NCBI GenBank assembly: GCA_027186245.1
Contig: CP114482.1
Coordinates: forward strand, 30,089,209 to 30,153,208
Direction: 5' to 3'
Source of the DNA: Coriaria nepalensis
Lineage: Eukaryota > Streptophyta > Magnoliopsida > Cucurbitales > Coriariaceae
Length of the DNA stretch: 64,000 bases
The notes under the pieces were generated by a model. The model did no database searches. It was not told the origin of the DNA and saw nothing but the letters and a program-made list of their open reading frames with translations. Shown piece by piece: positions 48,528 to 60,564 of the stretch. A program made the position numbers and the translations under genes. The number at the start of each line of letters is the position of its first letter. Within the stretch, counting starts at the first letter, position 1.

Positions 48528-51500
48528 TGCATTGTTGCCTTCAATAGATCAACTACAAGTTATGCACGAAAGTCATGTTTAAATGCCGAATTTCATACGA
48601 AGTGATTTAGAATGATTTACTGACTAAAAAAGATGCAAAAATATGACTTTAAGGCTAAAAAAATGCATAGTTGCCATCAATAGATCAATTGCAAATTATG
48701 CATGAAGGTGGCATTCTAAATGCAAAAAGAGAATTGGTTCGTAGTACCTTCAAACAAGTTAATGATTGAAAAGACTAAGTGATATGCTTTTTAATGCTAA
48801 AAGAATGCATTATTGTCTCCAATAGATTAATTACAAGTTATGTAAGAAAATAATGTTTGAAGGGCGAAAATAGAATTCGTTCGAACTAATTTAGAATGAT
48901 TTAATGACTAGAAGAGACTCAGTGACATGACTTTAAGGCTAAATAAACGCATTGTTGCCTTCAATAGATCAATTGCAAGTTACGCACGAAAGTCATGTTT
49001 AAAGGCCGAATTTCGTTCATAGATCGATTTACTGACTAAAAGAGACGCAAAAATATGACTTGAACGCTAAAAAAGTCATAGTTGCCATCAATAGATCAAT
49101 TGCAAGTTATGCACGAAAGTCGTGTTTTAAATGCAAAAAGGGAATTGGTTCGAAGTGCCTTCAAACAATTTAATGATTGAAAAGACTGAGTGATATGCTG
49201 TTTAATGCTAAAATAATGCATTGTTGTGTTCAATAGATTAATTACAAGTTATGGAAGAAAATAATATTTGAAGGGCGAAAATAGAATTCGTTCGAACTAA
49301 TTTAGAATGATTTAATGACTAGAAGAGATTCAGTGACATGACTTTAAGGCTAAACAAATGCATTGTTGCCTATAATAGATCAACTGCAAGTTATGCACGA
49401 AAGTCATGTTTAAAGGCCGAATTTCGTTCTAAGTGATTTAGAATGATTTACTGACTAAAAGAGATGCAAAAATATGACTTGAACGCTAAAAAATGCATAG
49501 TTGCCATCAATAGATCAATTGCAAGTTATGCACGAAAGTCGCGTTTTAAATTCAAAAAGAGAATTGGTTCGAAGTGCCTTCAAACAATTTAATGATTGAA
49601 AGGAGTAAGTGATATGCTTTTTAATGCTAAAATAATGCATTGTTGTCTTCAATAGATTAATTACAAGTTATGTAAGAAAATAATATTTAAAGGGCAAAAA
49701 TAGAATTCGTTCGAACTAATTTAGAATGATTTAATGACTGGAAGAGACTCAGTGACATGACTTTAAGGCTAAACAAATGCATTGTTGCCTATAATAGATC
49801 AACTGCAAGTTATGCACGAAAGTCATGTTTAAATGCCGAATTTCATACGAAGTGATTTAGAATGATTTACTGACTAAAAGAGACGCAAAAATATGACTTG
49901 AACGCTAAAAAATGCATAGTTGCAATCAATAGATAAATTGCAAGTTGTGCACGAAAGTCGCGTTTTAAACGCAAAAAGAGAATTTGTTCGAAGTGCCTTC
50001 GAATAATTTAATGATTGAAAAAACTGAGTGATATGCTTTTTAATGCTAAAATAATGCATTGTTGTCTTTAATAGATTACTTACAAGTTATGTAAGAAAAT
50101 AATGTTTGAAGGGCGAATATAGAATTCGTTCGAACTAATTTAGAATGATTTAATGACTTGAAGAGACTCAGTGACATGACTTTAAGGCTAAATAAATGCA
50201 TTGTTGCCTATAATAGATCAACTGCAAGTTACGCACGAAAGTCATGTTTAAAGGCCGAATTTCGTTCGTAGTGATTTAGAATCATTTACTGACCAAAAGA
50301 GACGCAAAAATATGACTTGAACGCTAAAAAATGCATAGTTGCCATCAATAGATCAATTGCAAGTTATGCACGAAAGTCGCGTTTTAAATGCAAAAAGAGA
50401 ATTGGTTCGAAGTGCGTTCAAACAATTTAATGATTGAAAAGACTGAGTGATATGCTTTTTAATGCTAAAATAATGCATTGTTGTCTTCAATAGATTAATT
50501 ACAACTTAGGTAAAAAAATAATATTCAAATGGCGAAAATAGAATTCGTTCGAACTAATTTAGAATGATTTAAAGAGTAGAAGAGACTCAGTGACATGAAT
50601 TTAAGGCTAAACAAATGCATTGTTGCCTTCAATTGATCAATTGCAAGTTACGCACGAAAGTCATGTTTAAAGGCCGAATTTCGTTCGTAGAATGATTTAC
50701 TGACGAAAAAAGACGCAAAAATATGGCTTTAAGGCTAAAAAATGCATAGGTGCCTTCAATAGATCAAGTGCAAGTGATGCATGAAACTCGTGTTTTAAAT
50801 ACAAAAATAGAATTGGTTCGAAGTGCCTTCAAACAATTTGATGATTGAAAAGACTGAGTGTAATGCTTTTTAATGCAAAAATAATGCATTGTTGTCTTCA
50901 ATAGATTAATTACAAGTTATGTAAGAAAATAATGTTTGAAGGGCAAAAATAGAATTCGTTCGAATTAATTTAGAATGATTTAATGACTAGGAGATACTCA
51001 ATGACATGACTTTAAGGCTAAACAAATGCATTATTGCCTATAATAGATCAACTGCAAGTTATGCACGAAAGTCATGTTTAAATGCCGAATATCAGACGAA
51101 GTGATTTAGAATGATTTACTGACAAAAAGAGACGCAAAAATATGACTTGAACGCTAAAAAATGCATAGTTGCCATCAATAGATCAATTGCACATTATGCA
51201 CGAAAGTCGCGTTTTAAATGCAAAAAGAGAATTGGTTCGAAGTGCCTTCAAACAATTTAATCATTGACAAGACTGAGTGATATGCTTTTTAATGCTAAAA
51301 TAATGCATTGTTGTCTTTAGTAGATTAATTGCAAGTTATGTAAAAAATTAATGTTTGAAGGGCGAAAATAGAATTCGTTCGAATTAATTTAGAATGATTT
51401 AATGACTAGAAGAGACTCAATGACATGACTTTAAGGCTAAACAAATGCATTGTTGCCTTCAATAGATCAATTGCAAGTTACGCACGAAAGTCATGTTGAA

Positions 51501-51820
51501 AGGCAGAATTTCGTTCGAAGTGATTTAGAATGATTTACTGACTAAAAAAGACGCAATAATATGACTTTAAGGCTAAAAAAATCCATGGGTCCAATCAATA
51601 GATCAATTGCAAGTTATGCACGAAAGTCGCGTTTTAAATGCAAAAAGAGAATTGGTTCGAAGTGCCTTCAAACAATTTAATGATTGAAAAGACTGAGTGA
51701 TATGCTTTTTAATGCTAAAATAATGCATTGTTGTCTTCAATAGATTAATTACAAGTTATGTAAGAAAATAATGTTTGAAGGGCGAAAATAGAATTCGTTC
51801 GAATTAATTTAGAATGATTT
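48528..51820 (+). repeat. Heterogeneous trimers between nested duplications and the right HOR
   Basis: About eight trimers with no clear longer period. Private changes are common, for example TTCATAGATCGATTTAC near 49007, CAACTTAGGTAAAAAAATAA near 50503, TTTAAAGAGTAGAAG near 50568 and AATCCATGGGTCCAATC near 51579. The first 8-bp-shortened A monomers appear here (near 49010 and 50688). From about 51640 the sequence matches the 2081-bp HOR (for example 53720 onward), so the right HOR really begins about 180 bp before the phase I chose. Confidence 0.72.
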
Positions 51821-53901
51821 AATGAGTAGAAGAGACTCACTGACATGACTTTAAGGCTTAACAAATGCATTGTTGCCTTCAATAGATCAACTGCAAGTTA
51901 TGCACGAAAGTTATGTTTAAATGCCGAATTTCATACGAAGTGATTTAGAATGATTTACTGACTAAAAAAGATGCAAAAATATGACTTTAAGGCCAAAAAA
52001 ATGCATAGTTGCCATCAATAGATCAATTGCAAATTATGCATAAAGGTGGCGTTCTAAATGCAAAAAGAGAATTGGTTCGAAGTGCCTTCAAACAATTTAA
52101 TGATTGAAAAGACTGAGTGATATGCTTTTTAATGCTAAAATAATGCATTGTTGTCTCCAATAGATTAATTACAAGTTATGTAAGAAAATAATATTCGAAT
52201 GGCGAAAATAGAATTCGTTCGAACTAATTTAGAATGATTTAATGACTAGAAGAGACTCAGTGACATGAATTTAAGGATAAACAAATGCATTGTTGCCTTT
52301 AATAGATCAATTGCAAGTTACGCACGAAAGTCATGTTTAAAGGCCGAATTTCGTTCGTAGAATGATTTACTGACTAAAAGAGACGCAAAAATATGACTTG
52401 AACGCTAAAAAAGGCATAGTTGCCATCAATAGATCAATTGCAAGTTATGCACGAAAGTCGCGTTTTAAATGCAAAAAGAGAATTGCTTCGAAGTGCCTTC
52501 AAACAATTTAATGATTGAAAAGACTGAGTGATATGCTTTTTAATGCTAAAATAATGCATTATTGTCTTCAATAGATTAATTACAAGTTATGTAAGAAAAT
52601 AATGTTTGAAGGGCGAAAATAGAATTCGTTCGAATTAATTTAGAATGATTTGATGACTAGAAGAGACTCAGTGACATGACTTTAAGGCTAAACAAATGCA
52701 TTGTTGCCATCAATAGATCAACTGCAAGTTACGCACAAAAGTCTTGTTTAAAGGCCGAATTTCATTCGTACTGATTTAGAATGATTTACTGACTAAAAGA
52801 GACGCAAAAATATGACTTGAACGCTAAAAAAGGCAGAGTTTCCATCAATAGATCAATTGCAAGTTATGCACGAAAGTCGCGTTTTAAATGCAAAAAGAGA
52901 ATTGGTTCGAAGTGCCTTCAAACAATTTAATGATTGAAAAGACTGAGTGATATGCTCTTTAATGCTAAAATAATGCATTGTTGTCTTCAATAGATTAATT
53001 ACAAGTTATGTAAGAAAATAATATTCGAATGGCGAAAATAGAATTCGTTCGAACTAATTTAGAATGATTTAATGACTAGAAGAGACTCAGTGACATGAAT
53101 TTAAGGCTAAACAAATGCATTGTTGCCTTCAATAGATCAATTGCAAGTTACGCACGAAAGTCATGTTTAAAGGCCGAATTTCGTTCATAGAATGATTTAC
53201 AGACTAAAAGAGACGCAAAAATCTGACTTGAACGCTAAAAAAGGCATAGTTGCCATCAATAGATCAATTGCAAGTTATGCACGAAAGTCGCGTTTTAAAT
53301 GCAAAAAGAGAATTGCTTCGAAGTGCCTTCAAACAATTTAATGATTGAAAAGACTGAGTGATATGCTTTTTAATGCTAAAATAATGCATTGTTGTCTTTA
53401 GTAAATTAATTGCAAGTTACGTAAAAAATTAATGTTTGAAGGGCGAAAATAGAATTCGTTCGAATTAATTTAGAATGATTTAATGACTAGAAGAGACTCA
53501 CTGACATGACTTTAAGGCTTAACAAATGCATTGTTGCCTTCAATAGATCAACTGCAAGTTATGCACGAAAGTTATGTTTAAATGCCGAATTTCATACGAA
53601 GTGATTTAGAATGATTTACTGACTAAAAAAGATGCAAAAATATGACTTTAAGGCTAAAAAAATGCATAGTTGCCATCAATAGATCAATTGCAAATTATGC
53701 ATAAAGGTGGCGTTCTAAATGCAAAAAGAGAATTGGTTCGAAGTGCCTTCAAACAATTTAATGATTGAAAAGACTGAGTGATATGCTTTTTAATGCTAAA
53801 ATAATGCATTGTTGTCTTCAATAGATTAATTACAAGTTATGTAAGAAAATAATGTTTGAAGGGCGAAAATAGAATTCGTTCGAATTAATTTAGAATGATT
53901 T
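51821..53901 (+). repeat. Right HOR copy 1: five trimers, 2081 bp
   Basis: The HOR phase is set at AATGAGTAGAAGAGACTC in monomer C, found at 51821, 53902, 55983, 56822, 58903, 60565 and 62646. Trimer order: 1 (AAAGTTATG, TTTCATACG, CATAAAGGTGGCGTTC, CTCCAATAG, ATTCGAATGGCG); 2 (GAATTTAAGG, CTTTAATAG, ATTCGTAG-type shortened A, GAATTGCTTCG, GCATTATTG); 3 (TTTGATGACTAG, CACAAAAGTCTTG, GGCAGAGTTTCC, ATGCTCTTTAATG); 4 (TTCATAGAATG shortened A, CAGACTAAAAG, AAATCTGAC, CTTTAGTAAATTAATTGC); 5 (GGCTTAACAAATGC, again CATAAAGGTGG). Five times 419 is 2095; two 8-bp deletions plus small insertions give 2081. Confidence 0.9.
52350..52367 (+). other. 8-bp deletion in monomer A (example)
   Basis: A normal A monomer reads TTCGTTCGAAGTGATTTAG; here it reads TTCGTTCGTAGAATG, so AAGTGATT (or an equivalent 8 bases) is missing. 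A second form reads TTCGTTCATAGAATG. In the right HOR each 2081-bp unit has one of each. I saw none left of about 49 kb, which makes this a marker of the right-hand part of the array. Confidence 0.85.
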
Positions 53902-55982
53902 AATGAGTAGAAGAGACTCACTGACATGACTTTAAGGCTTAACAAATGCATTGTTGCCTTCAATAGATCAACTGCAAGTTATGCACGAAAGTTATGTTTA
54001 AATGCCGAATTTCATACGAAGTGATTTAGAATGATTTACTGACTAAAAAAGATGCAAAAATATGACTTTAAGGCTAAAAAAATGCATAATTGCCATCAAT
54101 AGATCAATTGCAAATTATGCATAAAGGTGGCGTTCTAAATGCAAAAAGAGAATTGGTTCGAAGTGCCTTCAAACAATTTAATGATTGAAAAGACTGAGTG
54201 ATATGCTTTTTAATGCTAAAATAATGCATTGTTGTCTCCAATAGATTAATTACAAGTTATGTAAGAAAATAATATTCGAATGGCGAAAATAGAATTCGTT
54301 CGAACTAATTTAGAATGATTTAATGACTAGAAGAGACTCAGTGACATGAATTTAAGGCTAAACAAATGCATTGTTGCCTTTAATAGATCAATTGCAAGTT
54401 ACGCATGAAAGTCATGTTTAAAGGCCGAATTTCGTTCGTAGAATGATTTACTGACTAAAAGAGACGCAAAAATATGACTTGAACGCTAAAAAAGGCATAG
54501 TTGCCATCAATAGATCAATTGCAAGTTATGCACGAAAGTCGCGTTTTAAATGCAAAAAGAGAATTGCTTCGAAGTGCCTTCAAACAATTTAATGATTGAA
54601 AAGACTGAGTGATATGCTTTTTAATGCTAAAATAATGCATTATTGTCTTCAATAGATTAATTACAAGTTATGTAAGAAAATAATGTTTGAAGGGCGAAAA
54701 TAGAATTCGTTCGAATTAATTTAGAATGATTTGATGACTAGAAGAGACTCAGTGACATGACTTTAAGGCTAAACAAATGCATTGTTGCCATCAATAGATC
54801 AACTGCAAGTTACGCACAAAAGTCTTGTTTAAAGGCCGAATTTCATTCGTACTGATTTAGAATGATTTACTGACTAAAAGAGACGCAAAAATATGACTTG
54901 AACGCTAAAAAAGGCAGAGTTTCCATCAATAGATCAATTGCAAGTTATGCACGAAAGTCGCGTTTTAAATGCAAAAAGAGAATTGGTTCGAAGTGCCTTC
55001 AAACAATTTAATGATTGAAAAGACTGAGTGATATGCTCTTTAATGCTAAAATAATGCATTGTTGTCTTCAATAGATTAATTACAAGTTATGTAAGAAAAT
55101 AATATTCGAATGGCGAAAATAGAATTCGTTCGAACTAATTTAGAATGATTTAATGACTAGAAGAGACTCAGTGACATGAATTTAAGGCTAAACAAATGCA
55201 TTGTTGCCTTCAATAGATCAATTGCAAGTTACGCACGAAAGTCATGTTTAAAGGCCGAATTTCGTTCATAGAATGATTTACAGACTAAAAGAGACGCAAA
55301 AATCTGACTTGAACGCTAAAAAAGGCATAGTTGCCATCAATAGATCAATTGCAAGTTATGCACGAAAGTCGCGTTTTAAATGCAAAAAGAGAATTGCTTC
55401 GAAGTGCCTTCAAACAATTTAATGATTGAAAAGACTGAGTGATATGCTTTTTAATGCTAAAATAATGCATTGTTGTCTTTAGTAAATTAATTGCAAGTTA
55501 CGTAAAAAATTAATGTTTGAAGGGCGAAAATAGAATTCGTTCGAATTAATTTAGAATGATTTAATGACTAGAAGAGACTCACTGACATGACTTTAAGGCT
55601 TAACAAATGCATTGTTGCCTTCAATAGATCAACTGCAAGTTATGCACGAAAGTTATGTTTAAATGCCGAATTTCATACGAAGTGATTTAGAATGATTTAC
55701 TGACTAAAAAAGATGCAAAAATATGACTTTAAGGCTAAAAAAATGCATAGTTGCCATCAATAGATCAATTGCAAATTATGCATAAAGGTGGCGTTCTAAA
55801 TGCAAAAAGAGAATTGGTTCGAAGTGCCTTCAAACAATTTAATGATTGAAAAGACTGAGTGATATGCTTTTTAATGCTAAAATAATGCATTGTTGTCTTC
55901 AATAGATTAATTACAAGTTATGTAAGAAAATAATGTTTGAAGGGCGAAAATAGAATTCGTTCGAATTAATTTAGAATGATTT
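53902..55982 (+). repeat. Right HOR copy 2: five trimers, 2081 bp
   Basis: Same length and trimer order as copy 1. It differs at scattered positions, for example CATAATTGCC in the first A monomer against CATAGTTGCC in copy 1, and ACGCATGAAAGTC against ACGCACGAAAGTC in trimer 2. It is closer to the copies at 56822 and 58903, which share those changes. Confidence 0.9.
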
Positions 55983-56821
55983 AATGAGTAGAAGAGACTC
56001 ACTGACATGACTTTAAGGCTTAACAAATGCATTGTTGCCTTCAATAGATCAACTGCAAGTTATGCACGAAAGTTATGTTTAAATGCCGAATTTCATACGA
56101 AGTGATTTAGAATGATTTACAGACTAAAAGAGACGCAAAAATATGACTTGAACGCTAAAAAATGCATAGTTGCCATCAATAGATCAATTGCAAGTTATGC
56201 ACGAAAGTCGCGTTTTAAATGCAAAAAGAGAATTGCTTCGAAGTGCCTTCAAACAATTTAATGATTGAAAAGACTGAGTGATATGCTTTTTAATGCTAAA
56301 ATAATGCATTGTTGTCTTTAGTAAATTAATTGCAAGTTACGTAAAAAATTAATGTTTGAAGGGCGAAAATAGAATTCGTTCGAATTAATTTAGAATGATT
56401 TAATGACTAGAAGAGACTCACTGACATGACTTTAAGGCTTAACAAATGCATTGTTGCCTTCAATAGATCAACTGCAAGTTATGCACGAAAGTTATGTTTA
56501 AATGCCGAATTTCATACGAAGTGATTTAGAATGATTTACTGACTAAAAAAGATGCAAAAATATGACTTTAAGGCTAAAAAAATGCATAGTTGCCATCAAT
56601 AGATCAATTGCAAATTATGCATAAAGGTGGCGTTCTAAATGCAAAAAGAGAATTGGTTCGAAGTGCCTTCAAACAATTTAATGATTGAAAAGACTGAGTG
56701 ATATGCTTTTTAATGCTAAAATAATGCATTGTTGTCTTCAATAGATTAATTACAAGTTATGTAAGAAAATAATGTTTGAAGGGCGAAAATAGAATTCGTT
56801 CGAATTAATTTAGAATGATTT
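55983..56821 (+). repeat. Contracted right HOR: two trimers, 839 bp, with a hybrid trimer
   Basis: The unit begins as trimer 1, then at 56108-56120 (TAGAATGATTTAC, shared by both parents) passes into trimer 4 (CAGACTAAAAGAGACGC, GAATTGCTTCG, CTTTAGTAAATTAATTGC) and ends with trimer 5. The loss is 2081 minus 839, that is 1242 bp: three trimers minus the two 8-bp deletions, as expected if both shortened A monomers were removed. It is a fossil of an intra-array exchange or deletion. Confidence 0.86.
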
Positions 56822-58902
56822 AATGAGTAGAAGAGACTCACTGACATGACTTTAAGGCTTAACAAATGCATTGTTGCCTTCAATAGATCAACTGCAAGTT
56901 ATGCACGAAAGTTATGTTTAAATGCCGAATTTCATACGAAGTGATTTAGAATGATTTACTGACTAAAAAAGATGCAAAAATATGACTTTAAGGCTAAAAA
57001 AATGCATAATTGCCATCAATAGATCAATTGCAAATTATGCATAAAGGTGGCGTTCTAAATGCAAAAAGAGAATTGGTTCGAAGTGCCTTCAAACAATTTA
57101 ATGATTGAAAAGACTGAGTGATATGCTTTTTAATGCTAAAATAATGCATTGTTGTCTCCAATAGATTAATTACAAGTTATGTAAGAAAATAATATTCGAA
57201 TGGCGAAAATAGAATTCGTTCGAACTAATTTAGAATGATTTAATGACTAGAAGAGACTCAGTGACATGAATTTAAGGCTAAACAAATGCATTGTTGCCTT
57301 TAATAGATCAATTGCAAGTTACGCATGAAAGTCATGTTTAAAGGCCGAATTTCGTTCGTAGAATGATTTACTGACTAAAAGAGACGCAAAAATATGACTT
57401 GAACGCTAAAAAAGGCATAGTTGCCATCAATAGATCAATTGCAAGTTATGCACGAAAGTCGCGTTTTAAATGCAAAAAGAGAATTGCTTCGAAGTGCCTT
57501 CAAACAATTTAATGATTGAAAAGACTGAGTGATATGCTTTTTAATGCTAAAATAATGCATTATTGTCTTCAATAGATTAATTACAAGTTATGTAAGAAAA
57601 TAATGTTTGAAGGGCGAAAATAGAATTCGTTCGAATTAATTTAGAATGATTTGATGACTAGAAGAGACTCAGTGACATGACTTTAAGGCTAAACAAATGC
57701 ATTGTTGCCATCAATAGATCAACTGCAAGTTACGCACAAAAGTCTTGTTTAAAGGCCGAATTTCATTCGTACTGATTTAGAATGATTTACTGACTAAAAG
57801 AGACGCAAAAATATGACTTGAACGCTAAAAAAGGTAGAGTTTCCATCAATAGATCAATTGCAAGTTATGCACGAAAGTCGCGTTTTAAATGCAAAAAGAG
57901 AATTGGTTCGAAGTGCCTTCAAACAATTTAATGATTGAAAAGACTGAGTGATATGCTCTTTAATGCTAAAATAATGCATTGTTGTCTTCAATAGATTAAT
58001 TACAAGTTATGTAAGAAAATAATATTCGAATGGCGAAAATAGAATTCGTTCGAACTAATTTAGAATGATTTAATGACTAGAAGAGACTCAGTGACATGAA
58101 TTTAAGGCTAAACAAATGCATTGTTGCCTTCAATAGATCAATTGCAAGTTACGCACGAAAGTCATGTTTAAAGGCCGAATTTCGTTCATAGAATGATTTA
58201 CAGACTAAAAGAGACGCAAAAATCTGACTTGAACGCTAAAAAAGGCATAGTTGCCATCAATAGATCAATTGCAAGTTATGCACGAAAGTCGCGTTTTAAA
58301 TGCAAAAAGAGAATTGCTTCGAAGTGCCTTCAAACAATTTAATGATTGAAAAGACTGAGTGATATGCTTTTTAATGCTAAAATAATGCATTGTTGTCTTT
58401 AGTAAATTAATTGCAAGTTACGTAAAAAATTAATGTTTGAAGGGCGAAAATAGAATTCGTTCGAATTAATTTAGAATGATTTAATGACTAGAAGAGACTC
58501 ACTGACATGACTTTAAGGCTTAACAAATGCATTGTTGCCTTCAATAGATCAACTGCAAGTTATGCACGAAAGTTATGTTTAAATGCCGAATTTCATACGA
58601 AGTGATTTAGAATGATTTACTGACTAAAAAAGATGCAAAAATATGACTTTAAGGCTAAAAAAATGCATAGTTGCCATCAATAGATCAATTGCAAATTATG
58701 CATAAAGGTGGCGTTCTAAATGCAAAAAGAGAATTGGTTCGAAGTGCCTTCAAACAATTTAATGATTGAAAAGACTGAGTGATATGCTTTTTAATGCTAA
58801 AATAATGCATTGTTGTCTTCAATAGATTAATTACAAGTTATGTAAGAAAATAATGTTTGAAGGGCGAAAATAGAATTCGTTCGAATTAATTTAGAATGAT
58901 TT
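56822..58902 (+). repeat. Right HOR copy 3: five trimers, 2081 bp
   Basis: Full-length unit with the same trimer order as 53902-55982 and very few differences. One is GGTAGAGTTTCC (near 57833) against GGCAGAGTTTCC, a change it shares with 61576, so the 57.8 and 61.6 kb trimers are close relatives. Confidence 0.9.
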
Positions 58903-60564
58903 AATGAGTAGAAGAGACTCACTGACATGACTTTAAGGCTTAACAAATGCATTGTTGCCTTCAATAGATCAACTGCAAGTTATGCACGAAAGTTATGTTT
59001 AAATGCCGAATTTCATACGAAGTGATTTAGAATGATTTACTGACTAAAAAAGATGCAAAAATATGACTTTAAGGCTAAAAAAATGCATAATTGCCATCAA
59101 TAGATCAATTGCAAATTATGCATAAAGGTGGCGTTCTAAATGCAAAAAGAGAATTGGTTCGAAGTGCCTTCAAACAATTTAATGATTGAAAAGACTGAGT
59201 GATATGCTTTTTAATGCTAAAATAATGCATTGTTGTCTCCAATAGATTAATTACAAGTTATGTAAGAAAATAATATTCGAATGGCGAAAATAGAATTCGT
59301 TCGAACTAATTTAGAATGATTTAATGACTAGAAGAGACTCAGTGACATGAATTTAAGGCTAAACAAATGCATTGTTGCCTTTAATAGATCAATTGCAAGT
59401 TACGCATGAAAGTCATGTTTAAAGGCCGAATTTCGTTCGTAGAATGATTTACTGACTAAAAGAGACGCAAAAATATGACTTGAACGCTAAAAAAGGCATA
59501 GTTGCCATCAATAGATCAATTGCAAGTTATGCACGAAAGTCGCGTTTTAAATGCAAAAAGAGAATTGGTTCGAAGTGCCTTCAAACAATTTAATGATAGA
59601 AAAGACTGAGTGATATGCTCTTTAATGCTAAAATAATGCATTGTTGTCTTCAATAGATTAATTACAAGTTATGTAAGAAAATAATATTCGAATGGCGAAA
59701 ATAGAATTCGTTCGAACTAATTTAGAATGATTTAATGACTAGAAGAGACTCAGTGACATGAATTTAAGGCTAAACAAATGCATTGTTGCCTTCAATAGAT
59801 CAATTGCAAGTTACGCACGAAAGTCATGTTTAAAGGCCGAATTTCGTTCATAGAATGATTTACAGACTAAAAGAGACGCAAAAATCTGACTTGAACGCTA
59901 AAAAAGGCATAGTTGCCATCAATAGATCAATTGCAAGTTATGCACGAAAGTCGCGTTTTAAATGCAAAAAGAGAATTGCTTCGAAGTGCCTTCAAACAAT
60001 TTAATGATTGAAAAGACTGAGTGATATGCTTTTTAATGCTAAAATAATGCATTGTTGTCTTTAGTAAATTAATTGCAAGTTACGTAAAAAATTAATGTTT
60101 GAAGGGCGAAAATAGAATTCGTTCGAATTAATTTAGAATGATTTAATGACTAGAAGAGACTCACTGACATGACTTTAAGGCTTAACAAATGCATTGTTGC
60201 CTTCAATAGATCAACTGCAAGTTATGCACGAAAGTTATGTTTAAATGCCGAATTTCATACGAAGTGATTTAGAATGATTTACTGACTAAAAAAGATGCAA
60301 AAATATGACTTTAAGGCTAAAAAAATGCATAGTTGCCATCAATAGATCAATTGCAAATTATGCATAAAGGTGGCGTTCTAAATGCAAAAAGAGAATTGGT
60401 TCGAAGTGCCTTCAAACAATTTAATGATTGAAAAGACTGAGTGATATGCTTTTTAATGCTAAAATAATGCATTGTTGTCTTCAATAGATTAATTACAAGT
60501 TATGTAAGAAAATAATGTTTGAAGGGCGAAAATAGAATTCGTTCGAATTAATTTAGAATGATTT
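58903..60564 (+). repeat. Contracted right HOR: four trimers, 1662 bp, with a 2/3 hybrid
   Basis: One trimer (419 bp) is missing. The A monomer near 59437 is of trimer-2 type (TTCGTAGAATG, GGCATAGTTGCC), while the following B is of trimer-3 type (GAATTGGTTCG, ATGCTCTTTAATG). The switch therefore lies between about 59508 and 59567, where both parents are identical. A private change, AATGATAGAAAAG (near 59592), marks this unit. Confidence 0.87.

Noticed and set aside
49000..49035. Possible foreign insertion at TTCATAGATCGATTTAC
   Set aside because: The segment is only an A monomer with an 8-bp shortening and a few substitutions; both flanks continue in normal register.
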